Origin: CAZQRP01 sp964596125
Lineage (GTDB): Bacteria; Chloroflexota; Dehalococcoidia; GIF9; UBA5629
Assembly (NCBI GenBank): GCA_964596125.1
Contig: CAZQRP010000006.1
Location: 62,001-126,000, forward strand
Length of the DNA stretch: 64,000 nucleotides
Direction: 5' to 3'
The notes under the pieces were generated by a model. It ran no database searches and was not told the origin of the DNA. It saw only the letters and a program-made list of their open reading frames with translations. Shown piece after piece: positions 42,501 through 51,288 of the stretch (positions are counted from its first letter, which is position 1; each line of letters opens with the position of its first letter). Both the position numbers and the translations under genes were made by a program.

Positions 42501-43394
42501 ATGAACGTAGGTTTTATTGGAACCGGGCATATGGGAAAGCATATGTCAAGGCATATCCTGGAAGCGGGATATAATCTTGTTGTCCACGATCTGAGGAAGG
42601 ATGCAGCACTGACTCTAATTGAAAAGGGGGCCAGATGGGTGGATAGTCCCAGGACAATGGCGGAGACCTGCCGGATAGTACTATCCTCATTACCGGGACC
42701 TCCCGAAGTAGAGGAAGTCGTCTACGGAACAAACGGGCTCATTCAGGGATGGAAACAGGGAGATATCTATGTAGATATGAGTACCAACCTGCCCACTACC
42801 GTCAGGCGGATAGCTGAAGATGCCAGGGCAGTTGGAGTGGAAGTTTTAGATGCGCCGGTAAGCGGCGGTGAACCCGGCGCCGATGCCGGAACATTGACCA
42901 TCATGGTAGGTGGCAGGGCTGATACTCTGGAAAACGTACGCAAAATTTTGGACACTATGGGCAGCAGGATATTTCATGTCGGAAACGTTGGCTGTGGCAA
43001 CATTACAAAGCTCGTCAACAACATGATAGCCCTTACCTGTAGCGCCATAAACTCTGAAGGCTTTGTGTTGGGGGTAAAAGCAGGAATAGACCCTGAAACG
43101 CTTCTGGAGGTCATCAAGGTCAGTACCGGGGACAACCGGCTGTTACAACTTTATCCCAGAACAGTCCTTGCGGGTAACTTCAACCCCGGCTTCAGACTTA
43201 GCCTCGCCAGCAAAGATATAAACCTGGCCCTTGCGTTGGGAAAGGAATATGGTGTACCGCTCTTTGTAGGTTCAACCGTCGCACAGAGAATTATCGAAGC
43301 CGAAGCCGCAGGACTCGGTGAACAAAGCTCTGAGTCATTGGTACTTCAGTTAGAAAAATTAGCAGGAGTACAGGTGCGTTCAACGAAAGCATAA
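42501..43394 (+). CDS. 3-hydroxyisobutyrate dehydrogenase-family oxidoreductase
   Basis: 297 residues with AAGGAGG upstream. The N-terminal Rossmann motif GFIGTGHMGKHM (~4-15), SSLPGPPEVEEVV (~64-76), substrate-binding DAPVSGGEPGADAGTL (~117-132) and catalytic Lys in GCGNITKLVNNM (~165-176) define the beta-hydroxyacid dehydrogenase family (3-HIBADH, tartronate semialdehyde reductase, 6PGDH-like). NAD preference is suggested by an Asp (HDLRKD) after the second strand. Exact substrate is unknown. A cupin gene lies 47 bp downstream and may be co-transcribed. Confidence 0.9.
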   Translation: MNVGFIGTGHMGKHMSRHILEAGYNLVVHDLRKDAALTLIEKGARWVDSPRTMAETCRIVLSSLPGPPEVEEVVYGTNGLIQGWKQGDIYVDMSTNLPTTVRRIAEDARAVGVEVLDAPVSGGEPGADAGTLTIMVGGRADTLENVRKILDTMGSRIFHVGNVGCGNITKLVNNMIALTCSAINSEGFVLGVKAGIDPETLLEVIKVSTGDNRLLQLYPRTVLAGNFNPGFRLSLASKDINLALALGKEYGVPLFVGSTVAQRIIEAEAAGLGEQSSESLVLQLEKLAGVQVRSTKA

Positions 43395-43441
43395 ACGAAG
43401 CCTGTCTCAAACCACATAGTAAAATAAAAGGAGAAAGAAAT

Positions 43442-43798
43442 ATGAAAGTTGTGAAGATCAGCGACGTTGAACCAGGGGAGAGCAAAGCCCCGATATTTGA
43501 AGGTGGGAAGGTATATTCCCAGCGAATAATTGATGACAAGGCAGCCGAAGTAGTGCGAGTGGTAGTGATCAACTTCGAGCCGGGAGCGACAACCGTATTC
43601 CATACCCATGATTTTGAACAGGTCTTATATGTTATTGCCGGGAAAGGGAGGGTTGCTACAGAGAACGAGGAGCATATTGTATTGCCCAGCACGATTGTAT
43701 TCTTCCCCAAGGGTGAGCGTCACCTGCACGGAGCGACTGCGGATACTTCTTTCACGCAGCTTACTATGACTAATGAGGGCGCAGTTAAAAAAGGCTAG
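43442..43798 (+). CDS. Small cupin-domain protein
   Basis: 118 residues with AAAGGAGA upstream. Cupin motif 1 is FEPGATTVFHTHDFEQVLYV (~46-65), with metal ligands His60, His62 (approximately) and Glu; motif 2 is PKGERHLHGA (~96-105). This is a single-domain cupin of the kind used as isomerase, dioxygenase or sensor. It follows the dehydrogenase gene after 47 bp, so a shared pathway for a hydroxyacid or sugar derivative is possible, though not provable. Confidence 0.85.
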   Translation: MKVVKISDVEPGESKAPIFEGGKVYSQRIIDDKAAEVVRVVVINFEPGATTVFHTHDFEQVLYVIAGKGRVATENEEHIVLPSTIVFFPKGERHLHGATADTSFTQLTMTNEGAVKKG

Positions 43799-43926
43799 TT
43801 GTGTCTATTCCCGAATCTGGCTGCTATCTCTTTCGCCGACGGCTTACAAGAGAAACTCTCGTAACCATCGGTTAGTTTGCAGGTTACCCTGAGCCAATGA
43901 TTTTCTAACAAACAATACTATTAGTA

Positions 43927-44802
43927 ATGAATCCGAAAATAGCTGAAAAAATCAATGAAATCAAAAATGACAGGCTTCACGGCGCCGGCTGGATGTCAAG
44001 GGAAGCCATCAATACCCTGAATCTGGCAGTAATAGAGAGCGGGGCTGAAACCGTTGACGTATTTGTGGATGAAATGAAAATGGTTGCCGCGGAAATCATG
44101 GCAGCCAGACCAAGCATGATTTCAATACCCAATTATATTTCCCGGCTTATGCATGATATTATCCTGAGTTCTCAGTGCCAGCAACAGTTGGGTTCGCTCA
44201 AGAATTTTGCTCAGACCAGAGCAAACGAGTTAATCACGTTTTCCCGGCAAGCGGCTGCAAAAGCCGCAGAATACGGAGCTGAAATAATCGGCGATAAGGA
44301 CACGGTAATGACCTGCAGCTACAGCTCAACGGTATGCCAGACGTTCGAAATAGCTAAAAATAAAGGCATCCAATTTCGGGTTATTATTGCCGAGTCACAG
44401 TATAAAGGCAAATTCTATGGGAAGATCAGTGCCGGGCAAATCAGTCGGCACCGTATTCCGGTAACAGTAGTACACGACAAAGATATCCATCACCATGTAG
44501 CTGAGGCTACCGAGGCTTTAGTAGGTGCTGATACCGTTCTGTCCGACGGCTCTGTTATAAACGGCACACCAACATACAGACTGGCCCGGGCGGCATCACG
44601 CGCGAATATTCCTTTTTACTCTGTTTGCGAAACCGTCAAGTTTGATACCAGAAACCGGCAGGACAAACAGCCAGGACCGGAACCAGGCTTTGTTAAGACT
44701 CCTTCCGACATGATAACAGGAATAATTACCGAAGCTGGTATACTAAAACCGGACCAGGTCAAACTATATGGCAGAGATATAACCTTTCCCGGTTCGAGAT
44801 AG
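43927..44802 (+). CDS. eIF2B-alpha-like / ribose-1,5-bisphosphate isomerase-like protein
   Basis: 291 residues in the aIF2B/IF-2B family. The C-terminal Rossmann-like part has TVMTCSYSSTVCQTFEIA (~134-151, with the conserved catalytic-type Cys), FRVIIAESQYKGKFYG (~157-172) and GADTVLSDGSVINGTPTYRLA (shorter core ~204-224, conserved Asp). Related enzymes are methylthioribose-1-phosphate isomerase and ribose-1,5-bisphosphate isomerase; eukaryotic members are eIF2B regulatory subunits. The N-terminal helices (~1-110) match the short form. The start has no Shine-Dalgarno sequence, but TACTAT lies 6 bp upstream. No AMP phosphorylase or RuBisCO gene is near, so the substrate is open. Confidence 0.82.
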   Translation: MNPKIAEKINEIKNDRLHGAGWMSREAINTLNLAVIESGAETVDVFVDEMKMVAAEIMAARPSMISIPNYISRLMHDIILSSQCQQQLGSLKNFAQTRANELITFSRQAAAKAAEYGAEIIGDKDTVMTCSYSSTVCQTFEIAKNKGIQFRVIIAESQYKGKFYGKISAGQISRHRIPVTVVHDKDIHHHVAEATEALVGADTVLSDGSVINGTPTYRLARAASRANIPFYSVCETVKFDTRNRQDKQPGPEPGFVKTPSDMITGIITEAGILKPDQVKLYGRDITFPGSR

Positions 44803-44918
44803 ACCACGGCAATTTGATGTTCTTAACTTCAGCAAAACACAAGGACCGCGAAAAAACATTCGAAATTACTAATGGTCGAGCAACTAAAGAACTAATTCGA
44901 ATCAGGGGGTAGAGAACA

Positions 44919-45692
44919 TTGGTAAAAGTCATCGATACACATGCTCACCTCGATGAACTGGAAGACCTTGAGACAGCACTCAGTAAAGCGAAAGAGGCTG
45001 GAGTCGAAGCTATTTTAGCAGTAGGCTCCAATCACCAGTCAAACCAGAAAGTCCTGGAAATCAGTAAACGATATCCCTCATTCGTTTATGCTGCTCTGGG
45101 ACTGCATCCCTGGGAAATAGGTAATGTAGAGCCCGCTCAAATCGATTATATTGTAACATCCATCGATGAAAGCGCACCTTATAGTACAGCCATAGGAGAA
45201 ATAGGTCTGGACTATGATAAAAGAGTTATTAAAAGGGCCCCGAAAGAGCTGCAAAAGGAAGTCTTAGAACGAATCCTGGAAGTAGCTGTACAACATAAGA
45301 AGCCGGTATCAATTCACAGCCGCTACTCCTGGAAAGACTGCTTTGACCTGGTAAGGAGAGCCGGAATTGAAAAAGCCGTATTTCACTGGTTCACCGGTTT
45401 TTCCAGCGTACTCAGGGATATACTGGATGCCGGTTACTATATTTCCTGTACGCCCGCCGCAGAATACCATGAGGAGCACAGACGGGCTATCAAAGAGGCA
45501 CCGTCAGACAGGTTGCTTCTGGAGACAGACTGCCCGGTTGTATACGGCCGGGAAACCAGATATCGTTCTCGACCTTCAGACGTCCTGCGAAGTTTGAAAG
45601 CTGCTGCCGCCCTTAAGCGTACCACGGAGGATATTATTGCCGCACAAACCACCGACAATGCTGTACGCCTCTTTGAAATTGCGCCTGTCTAA
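44919..45692 (+). CDS. TatD-family hydrolase, second copy
   Basis: 257 residues from TTG 44919, with AGGGGG about 10 bp upstream. TatD motifs: IDTHAHLDE (~5-13), GEIGLDYDK (~93), SIHSRYSWKD (~130), FHWFTGFS (~156) and LETDCPVVYG (~205). It differs from the first copy in replacing the HCREAH motif with HSRYS. Two TatD-like proteins in one region are not rare; this one may act on a different nucleic-acid or non-nucleic substrate. Upstream lies the eIF2B-like gene, 116 bp away. Confidence 0.88.
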   Translation: MVKVIDTHAHLDELEDLETALSKAKEAGVEAILAVGSNHQSNQKVLEISKRYPSFVYAALGLHPWEIGNVEPAQIDYIVTSIDESAPYSTAIGEIGLDYDKRVIKRAPKELQKEVLERILEVAVQHKKPVSIHSRYSWKDCFDLVRRAGIEKAVFHWFTGFSSVLRDILDAGYYISCTPAAEYHEEHRRAIKEAPSDRLLLETDCPVVYGRETRYRSRPSDVLRSLKAAAALKRTTEDIIAAQTTDNAVRLFEIAPV

Positions 45693-45842
45693 CTATTCCG
45701 TGGGCACAAAGACATTCCTCAAAACTCACAGTTGCAGACTCCACAGGTACAGCACATTTACTGTATTTTTATAATTAAATTGCCCAGTCAATAGAAAAAG
45801 AGTAAAATAACCACTAATGTTTAAGCATAAATCACAAGACCA

Positions 45843-46886
45843 ATGAAAGCAGTCATTCTGGTTGGTGGTGAAGGTACCAGACTACGTCCACTCACACATA
45901 CAACGGTCAAAGCCATGGTGCCTGTCTTGAATAAGCCGTTCATCCAATATTTGATCCATTATCTAAACAAGCACAATATTTTTGACGTTATATTAGCCAT
46001 GGGCTACAGACCTGACCTTATCAGGAATTACTTCAATGAAGTCGTCAATCCGGATACCAGGTTGTTCTACAGTGTTGAACAGGTCCCGCTTGGCACTGCC
46101 GGTGCGGTAAAAAACGCCGAACAATATATTGATAGGGACGAGAGGTTTTTTGTTATCAACGGTGATATCTTCACCGATATCGACCTTACCGACATGCTCA
46201 GTTTTCACAGGGATAAAAACGCCAGAGTCACTATCGCTCTGACCCCGGTAGATGATCCAACACAATTCGGTGTCGTTGAAACCGACCGGCAGCAGCGAAT
46301 ATTTCGCTTTACAGAAAAACCCAGCCGTGAAGAAGCCGCCGGCAACCTGATAAACGCCGGCATATATATAGTCGAACCTGAAATCATGGAGCGTATTCCA
46401 CGAGGCCAGCGTTTCATGTTCGAACTTGATGTGTTCCCAAAGGTCCTGGCCGATGGAGAACCTGTCTATGGTTATAGTACCGGTGCCTACTGGATAGACA
46501 TGGGAACTCCTGCAAAATATCGACAGCTAAATGCTGATCTCCTCCTCGGCAAATGCTCTCTGATTGACTCCCGAATCGAGAACATCGATATAGATAAACA
46601 AAGCTCCGTCCATCCTGAAGCCAGGCTTACAGGGCCGGTAATCATTGACAGAGGTTGTACAATCAGTAAGGGTGTTCAACTCAAGGGACCACTGGTAATC
46701 GGTCCGGAGTGTACCATACATGACGATGCAATCTTAGAAGGCTCGATATTATGGCAAAAGGTGCAGGTAGGTGAGCGGGCAGTTGTAAAGAACTGTATTA
46801 TTGCCAGCGATAGTTATATCGAGAATGATAGTAACATAGAGAATACTATTATCACCAGAAACACAACTGAGTACCAGTCAACATAA
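45843..46886 (+). CDS. NDP-sugar pyrophosphorylase with left-handed beta-helix
   Basis: 347 residues. Nucleotide-binding signature VGGEGTRLRPLT (7-18), KAMVPVLNKPFIQYL, GTAGAVKN (~79) and NGDIFTDID (~99) mark a nucleotidyltransferase of the mannose-1-phosphate guanylyltransferase/glucose-1-phosphate group. The C-terminus (~250-340) has hexapeptide repeats ('VIIDRGCTIS', 'LVIGPECTIHDDA'). It makes an activated sugar (GDP-mannose or NDP-glucose). There is no clear Shine-Dalgarno sequence. The trehalose genes 2-8 kb away use NDP-glucose, so a supply role is possible but unproven. Confidence 0.88.
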   Translation: MKAVILVGGEGTRLRPLTHTTVKAMVPVLNKPFIQYLIHYLNKHNIFDVILAMGYRPDLIRNYFNEVVNPDTRLFYSVEQVPLGTAGAVKNAEQYIDRDERFFVINGDIFTDIDLTDMLSFHRDKNARVTIALTPVDDPTQFGVVETDRQQRIFRFTEKPSREEAAGNLINAGIYIVEPEIMERIPRGQRFMFELDVFPKVLADGEPVYGYSTGAYWIDMGTPAKYRQLNADLLLGKCSLIDSRIENIDIDKQSSVHPEARLTGPVIIDRGCTISKGVQLKGPLVIGPECTIHDDAILEGSILWQKVQVGERAVVKNCIIASDSYIENDSNIENTIITRNTTEYQST

Positions 46887-46921
46887 ATAGACCGATATAA
46901 TAAACATAGGAGGCAAAAACG

Positions 46922-47254
46922 ATGTCCGAAGATATAATTACAGTAGACCAGGACAGCTTTCAAAAAACCGTCCTGGAATCACAAAAACCGGTGCTGGTCG
47001 ATTTCTGGGCGCCATGGTGCGGGCCATGCCGTGCGGTTGCCCCCATTGTCGAAGAGCTCGCTAAAGAATATAGTGGCAAGGCAGGATTCGCCAAGGTAAA
47101 CGTGGATGACTCTCCATTCGTCGCTTCCAGTTATGGCATTATGAGCATCCCCACCATCATGATCTTTAAAAACGGAAAGCCAGCAGAGCAGGTAATCGGC
47201 TATAAGCCGAAGGATGAGCTTAAGAAACTGCTGGATAACACGTTGACACAATAA
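46922..47254 (+). CDS. trxA: Thioredoxin
   Basis: 110 residues with AGGAGG upstream and a TATAAT at 46896-46901 just before it. The active site WCGPC lies at Cys33/Cys36 and the cis-Pro in SIPTIMIF (~75). A standard soluble cytosolic thiol-disulfide reductase. CcdA follows after 8 bp, then a TlpA-like lipoprotein, so this is a reducing-power relay: thioredoxin, membrane carrier, extracytoplasmic thioredoxin. Confidence 0.96.
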   Translation: MSEDIITVDQDSFQKTVLESQKPVLVDFWAPWCGPCRAVAPIVEELAKEYSGKAGFAKVNVDDSPFVASSYGIMSIPTIMIFKNGKPAEQVIGYKPKDELKKLLDNTLTQ

Positions 47255-47262
47255 AGGAATAC

Positions 47263-47958
47263 GTGACAGAAGAAGTTTCCTATATAGTCGCCTTTAGCGC
47301 GGGAATGCTTTCCTTCTTTTCTCCCTGTGTCCTTCCCCTCGTACCAGCTTATATAGCCAACCTGGCCGGTGCCACTGCTATTGACAATAAAATAAGAAAA
47401 AGCTACGTACCGGCTTTATTACACAGCCTCAGCTTTGTCATTGGTTTTTCTTTCATCTTTATCGCACTGGGAGCTTCAGTCGGTCTGATCGGCACATCCT
47501 TGACCGCCCACTCAAATCTCCTGCGTCAAATAGCTGGCGGTTTGATAATAGTATTCGGAATATTCCTCGTCGCATCCTACAAATTGCCCTGGCTTAACTA
47601 TGAAAAACGCCTGAACTTCAATACGGCACGTAATCCTGGCTACATCCGCTCGGTTCTGATCGGTGGTGCCTTTGCCTTCGGCTGGACTCCCTGCGTCGGT
47701 CCCATACTGGGTACCATTTTAGCCTTAGCATGGAGCTCACATGACGTATGGCAAGGCACTTTATTATTAGTCATCTATTCACTGGGCCTGGGCATTCCCT
47801 TCATTTTGATCGGCCTGGCCTGGGGTGCAATCATGCCACTGTGGAAAAGTATAAACCGACACCTGGGCGTTATTTCTATAATAAGCGGACTCTTACTTAT
47901 AGCCGTTGGAATACTTATGCTTACCGGGCATATAATGTTGCTCGGTAAATTTGCTTAG
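47263..47958 (+). CDS. ccdA: CcdA-type transmembrane thiol-disulfide carrier
   Basis: 231 residues from GTG with AAAGGA upstream. Six predicted helices; the two redox cysteines are in SPCVLPLVPAY (helix 1, ~20) and GWTPCVGPILG (helix 4, ~143). CcdA takes electrons from cytosolic thioredoxin and passes them to extracytoplasmic thioredoxins such as TlpA or ResA. It sits between exactly such a pair here (trxA before, tlpA after), with gaps of 8 and 36 bp, so the function is well supported. Confidence 0.95.
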   Translation: MTEEVSYIVAFSAGMLSFFSPCVLPLVPAYIANLAGATAIDNKIRKSYVPALLHSLSFVIGFSFIFIALGASVGLIGTSLTAHSNLLRQIAGGLIIVFGIFLVASYKLPWLNYEKRLNFNTARNPGYIRSVLIGGAFAFGWTPCVGPILGTILALAWSSHDVWQGTLLLVIYSLGLGIPFILIGLAWGAIMPLWKSINRHLGVISIISGLLLIAVGILMLTGHIMLLGKFA

Positions 47959-47994
47959 AGATAGAATTTCTCAGTGAAAGGAGCACGTGCTCAC

Positions 47995-48492
47995 ATGAAA
48001 ACAAAATTATTGTTGGTACTGATTATCATTTCATCTATAGCTTTCATACTACCTGGCTGTTCAAAGTCCTGCCCTGATATAGGGAGCAGCGCTCCTGATT
48101 TCACCCTGGAAACAACAGACGGAGGGAGCTTGAGTCTGAGTGACTTCCAAGGTAAAATCGTGATACTCAACTTCTGGGCAACCTGGTGCGTTCCATGCCA
48201 GTCCGAAATGCCCCATTTTCAGGCAGTCCATAATGAACATTCAGGCAAAGGAGTTGCTCTACTGAGCATCGATATCCAGGAAAGTCCTTCACAAGTAAAG
48301 GAATTTGCTGACAGCAATGGATTGACTTTCCCCTTGCTGCTTGATCGACAGGCGGAAGTCGCTCAAAAATACTGTCTGCCATCAGCCCTGCCCATTACCC
48401 TATTTATCGATGCTGAAGGCATCATCAGAGCCAGAAAAGTTGGTGCTTTCCGAAATAAAGGGGAAATAGAGAGCCTGATCGACGCGCTATAA
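47995..48492 (+). CDS. TlpA/ResA-like extracytoplasmic thioredoxin (lipoprotein)
   Basis: About 165 residues. ATG 47995 opens a lipoprotein signal (LPGC, Cys ~22); a GTG at 47974 would add a non-hydrophobic extension. The redox motif WATWCVPCQSEMP (~59-71) and the cis-Pro segment ALPITLFIDAEG (~130) are typical of TlpA/ResA. It would be kept reduced by CcdA and could serve cytochrome c maturation or repair of secreted proteins. No cytochrome genes are in the window. Confidence 0.92.
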   Translation: MKTKLLLVLIIISSIAFILPGCSKSCPDIGSSAPDFTLETTDGGSLSLSDFQGKIVILNFWATWCVPCQSEMPHFQAVHNEHSGKGVALLSIDIQESPSQVKEFADSNGLTFPLLLDRQAEVAQKYCLPSALPITLFIDAEGIIRARKVGAFRNKGEIESLIDAL

Positions 48493-48504
48493 TTGTTCTC
48501 ACAG

Positions 48505-48654
48505 GTGGTTGTGAAACTTAGCCTTATACCAGCAGGTCTGGCACAATATTCTCTCGATAGTGAATTTGGAAGCAGACAGGAAAGACAACGCTTAATTACT
48601 AAATTAAGAAGGATTCAGCCGGTAACTATTCAAGACCTGAAACTTACAGGTTAA
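48505..48654 (+). CDS. Possible 49-residue protein after tlpA
   Basis: GTG 48505 (or GTG 48511) opens a frame of about 49 codons with protein-like composition (LRRIQPVTIQDLKLTG). It begins 12 bp after tlpA and overlaps the convergent treT end by 11 bp. The ribosome-binding site is poor (AGGTGGT too close). No domain is recognised. Confidence 0.3.
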   Translation: MVVKLSLIPAGLAQYSLDSEFGSRQERQRLITKLRRIQPVTIQDLKLTG

Positions 48655-49891
48655 TAACATCGGAAGGCTGGTCCAGAGCTAAAAACATCAGCATATAATT
48701 CCTGAGGTGGCTGGTTATCAGAAAGTTCTGCCGTACATGTTCCCTACCATTCCGTCCCAGACGCTCAGCGAGTTCAGGATTACTGAGCAATTGCCGTAGA
48801 TCAAAGGCAGCTCCCTCTACCGAATAACATAAAAGGCCTGTAAACCTGTTTTTAATCTGGAGCGGTATACCACCAACTGCCGAGGCCACCACCGGTTTGG
48901 CCTTCCACAAGGCTTCACTTATGGTAAGACCAAAACCTTCTTTCAGTGACTTCTGTATGATTACCGTGGCAGCTCGTTGTAGCGCATTTATCTCCATATC
49001 ACTTTCAGGTGGTATCAATAGAACATGAATATCGCTATCCCCTTCTGCTCTTTTTCTCACTTGCTTTAACACCAGGGTAGACTCAGGATCATCGTTTGCT
49101 GTACCACCGGCCAGGACAAGCTGACAGTCTATGTTTTTTCTCACCAGCTTGAACGCCTCTATTACACCAAGAGGGTCTTTGAACCGATCGAAACGCGAAA
49201 TCTGGACAATCATAGGCTTGTCCGAAGTAAGGCCGTACTTTGTCAGAACGGACTCTATCGTTCCAGTGTCAAGTTCCCTGTTCTTATCGCTCAACGGGTC
49301 TATAGACGGTGTAATTAAAAACTGGCGCAAAGGTAATTGCTGGGAAAAGTTAGGTGACGAGAAAACGGCTGCATCATAATCGACAACAAAACTCCTCAGA
49401 AATTTCCATACCTTGCTATTAGGTTTCGATATATCTATATGACATCTCCATACCCATTTCCTACCAATTTCCTTTTTCCTGGCTATTAAACCTACCGGCT
49501 GCGGATCATGTATAAATAAGATATCTCCAAAAAGCCTCAACTCTTCCAGGTTCCGTTTAGTTATCTCGGAGAATACTGCAAAATCAGCAGACGAAATTTT
49601 CTCATTCTTACCATGCAGAGCATTGTGGAATTTCTTGGTCACTTCGAAGAACTCGTCATTTCCCTGAATAACATCCCACCTGGCATCGACACCCAATTGG
49701 TTAAGCAGCGGCACCATATGTTCCAGAATCTCCGAGACCCCACCACCAACGAAGGTCGAGTTAACATTCTGAATAACTTTTCCCGACAACTCATCAGCCA
49801 GTATCCTCAATTCTTCAAGGACACTCCTGCCGACCACTGGCTCATAGTCACGCACCCGGCTTCTGGATTGCAGATACACTTCGTCTACCAA
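48644..49891 (-). CDS. treT: Trehalose glycosyltransferring synthase-like (TreT), GT4 family
   Basis: 415 residues from TTG 49891. GT-B glycosyltransferase of family 4: SRFDRFKDPLGVIEAF (~215-230) and the EX7E region KEGFGLTISEALWKAKP (~298-314) followed by SAVGGIP. The N-terminal block VNSTFVGGGVSEILEHMVPL matches TreT, which makes trehalose directly from NDP-glucose and glucose without a phosphate intermediate. It is the last gene of the minus-strand set otsA-otsB-mscS-treT, 7 bp after mscS. A related GT4 specificity cannot be excluded, but the setting supports trehalose. Confidence 0.85.
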   Translation of the reverse strand: MVDEVYLQSRSRVRDYEPVVGRSVLEELRILADELSGKVIQNVNSTFVGGGVSEILEHMVPLLNQLGVDARWDVIQGNDEFFEVTKKFHNALHGKNEKISSADFAVFSEITKRNLEELRLFGDILFIHDPQPVGLIARKKEIGRKWVWRCHIDISKPNSKVWKFLRSFVVDYDAAVFSSPNFSQQLPLRQFLITPSIDPLSDKNRELDTGTIESVLTKYGLTSDKPMIVQISRFDRFKDPLGVIEAFKLVRKNIDCQLVLAGGTANDDPESTLVLKQVRKRAEGDSDIHVLLIPPESDMEINALQRAATVIIQKSLKEGFGLTISEALWKAKPVVASAVGGIPLQIKNRFTGLLCYSVEGAAFDLRQLLSNPELAERLGRNGREHVRQNFLITSHLRNYMLMFLALDQPSDVINL

Positions 49892-49898
49892 TTCTTAC

Positions 49899-51272
49899 CT
49901 ACTTTATACGTTTCTCAATAAGTTGAATTATGGTCGATCTCAGGTTCTCCAGGGTATAATTATATGGATCAAGAAAGGCAAGTTTATCCGCCAAATCCTT
50001 GTCTCCCAGGCAGTCATCAATCCAGATGGAGAAGTCATTAACACCTTTTTTTAACCTCAACCTTGCTTCGAAAATATGGTAACTAAGAGAATCTATGCTG
50101 ATCCTCCTTAATACCTCAACAAACTCTCTGAGGTCACGGACTATATAAGGAGTTGGTAATATGAAGCTTATCGACCTGATGAAATGGAACTCCCTTCCCT
50201 CCGATACAGGCCGGTCGTCGGGACTTGTCGTTAGATACTCCTCTATGACACCTATAATCCTGGCTCTTAAAGCAGCAATAGTAGGAAAATCAAATGTATC
50301 AATGCTGGCCAATTTTTCACCCAGAACTTCATTGCCAAGTTCATCGGTAGTCCATAAAGCGAAATCGTTGGCAGGTTCTGGAATCAGGTATTGATATTCT
50401 TCCAGAAAATGGTGAGTATGATAATAAACAACGGAGCCGGGAACCTCTTTCAATATATTGACCAGTTCAGTCAAATTACGGGCTTTAAGTCCGGTCAACT
50501 CTTTCAGGTGGAGACGGGAATAGAATCGAAAAGGTGAACTGGCTTTCTTCAGCGGCCGCCCGTAATTAATTAACGTACTTTGGACTAACCGACTGTTGGG
50601 AACCAGGATAAGATTACCATCAAGAGCCCTTATCCTGGTTGTTCTCCAGGTTACATCGGTAACATAGCCCTCTTCACCAGACTCTAACCTTACGAAATCA
50701 CCGATTTCAATTTGATCTCCCCGGGCTAACTGGAAACCTGAAGAAAGGTTTGCCACCAGGTCTCTGAAGGCCATAGCTGCCAGCAAAATAGCGGCAAACA
50801 AGAGCAAAATAATTGGAGTAGTAGGCGCCCCCCAGATATCAAGCACAATTAAGGCGCCAACCGCAGCGACAGCAATTCTCACAATGTTTTCCAACAAAGT
50901 AATAGAAGGTTGAAGGCGTTTCATCTTGCTAATGTAGTGCCTGAGTAATTTCGTACTCAGGGTGGCTACGACCCAGCCTAAAGAAATGATTAACAGACTG
51001 GCCAAAAGTTTGTCAGCAACCAGCTTCCAGACAGAGCTTAATTTCGAGATATGAATAGCCACATATGCGCCAAATATCCAGAACCAGTGCACGAATGGAG
51101 AGCGGGTTACCTGGACAATCATGTTGCTTACTTCCCATTTCCCCTCTCTCGCCCAACGACCGAATGCCCGGTAGGCAATCCTCCTTAACCACAGGCTGGC
51201 CACGTATATGACCAGAAAAATGAGAACGGGAAGAGCTATATCACGCCAATTTTGGTTTAACCAGTCCAACAT
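49899..51272 (-). CDS. MscS-type mechanosensitive channel with duplicated C-terminal domain
   Basis: 457 residues. Helices at ~13-33, ~62-85, ~90-112 and the pore pair ~128-168 (ALIVLDIWG, then the TM3-like segment) lead to the MscS beta domain (~175-240; FRDLVANLSSGFQL, GDQIEIGDFV and DGNLILVPNSRL). The remaining ~210 residues are unusual: residues ~247-347 and ~360-456 align with each other (LTELVNILKEVPGSVVYYH vs LREFVEVLRRISIDSLSYH; NDFALWTTDELG vs NDFSIWIDDCLG; ALRARIIGVIEEYL vs NLRSTIIQLIEKRI). These resemble the Pfam DUF5752 family. MscS channels open on membrane tension in hypo-osmotic shock and release osmolytes. It lies inside the trehalose operon. Confidence 0.88.
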   Translation of the reverse strand: MLDWLNQNWRDIALPVLIFLVIYVASLWLRRIAYRAFGRWAREGKWEVSNMIVQVTRSPFVHWFWIFGAYVAIHISKLSSVWKLVADKLLASLLIISLGWVVATLSTKLLRHYISKMKRLQPSITLLENIVRIAVAAVGALIVLDIWGAPTTPIILLLFAAILLAAMAFRDLVANLSSGFQLARGDQIEIGDFVRLESGEEGYVTDVTWRTTRIRALDGNLILVPNSRLVQSTLINYGRPLKKASSPFRFYSRLHLKELTGLKARNLTELVNILKEVPGSVVYYHTHHFLEEYQYLIPEPANDFALWTTDELGNEVLGEKLASIDTFDFPTIAALRARIIGVIEEYLTTSPDDRPVSEGREFHFIRSISFILPTPYIVRDLREFVEVLRRISIDSLSYHIFEARLRLKKGVNDFSIWIDDCLGDKDLADKLAFLDPYNYTLENLRSTIIQLIEKRIK

Positions 51273-51288
51273 AAGATATACCGCGTAA

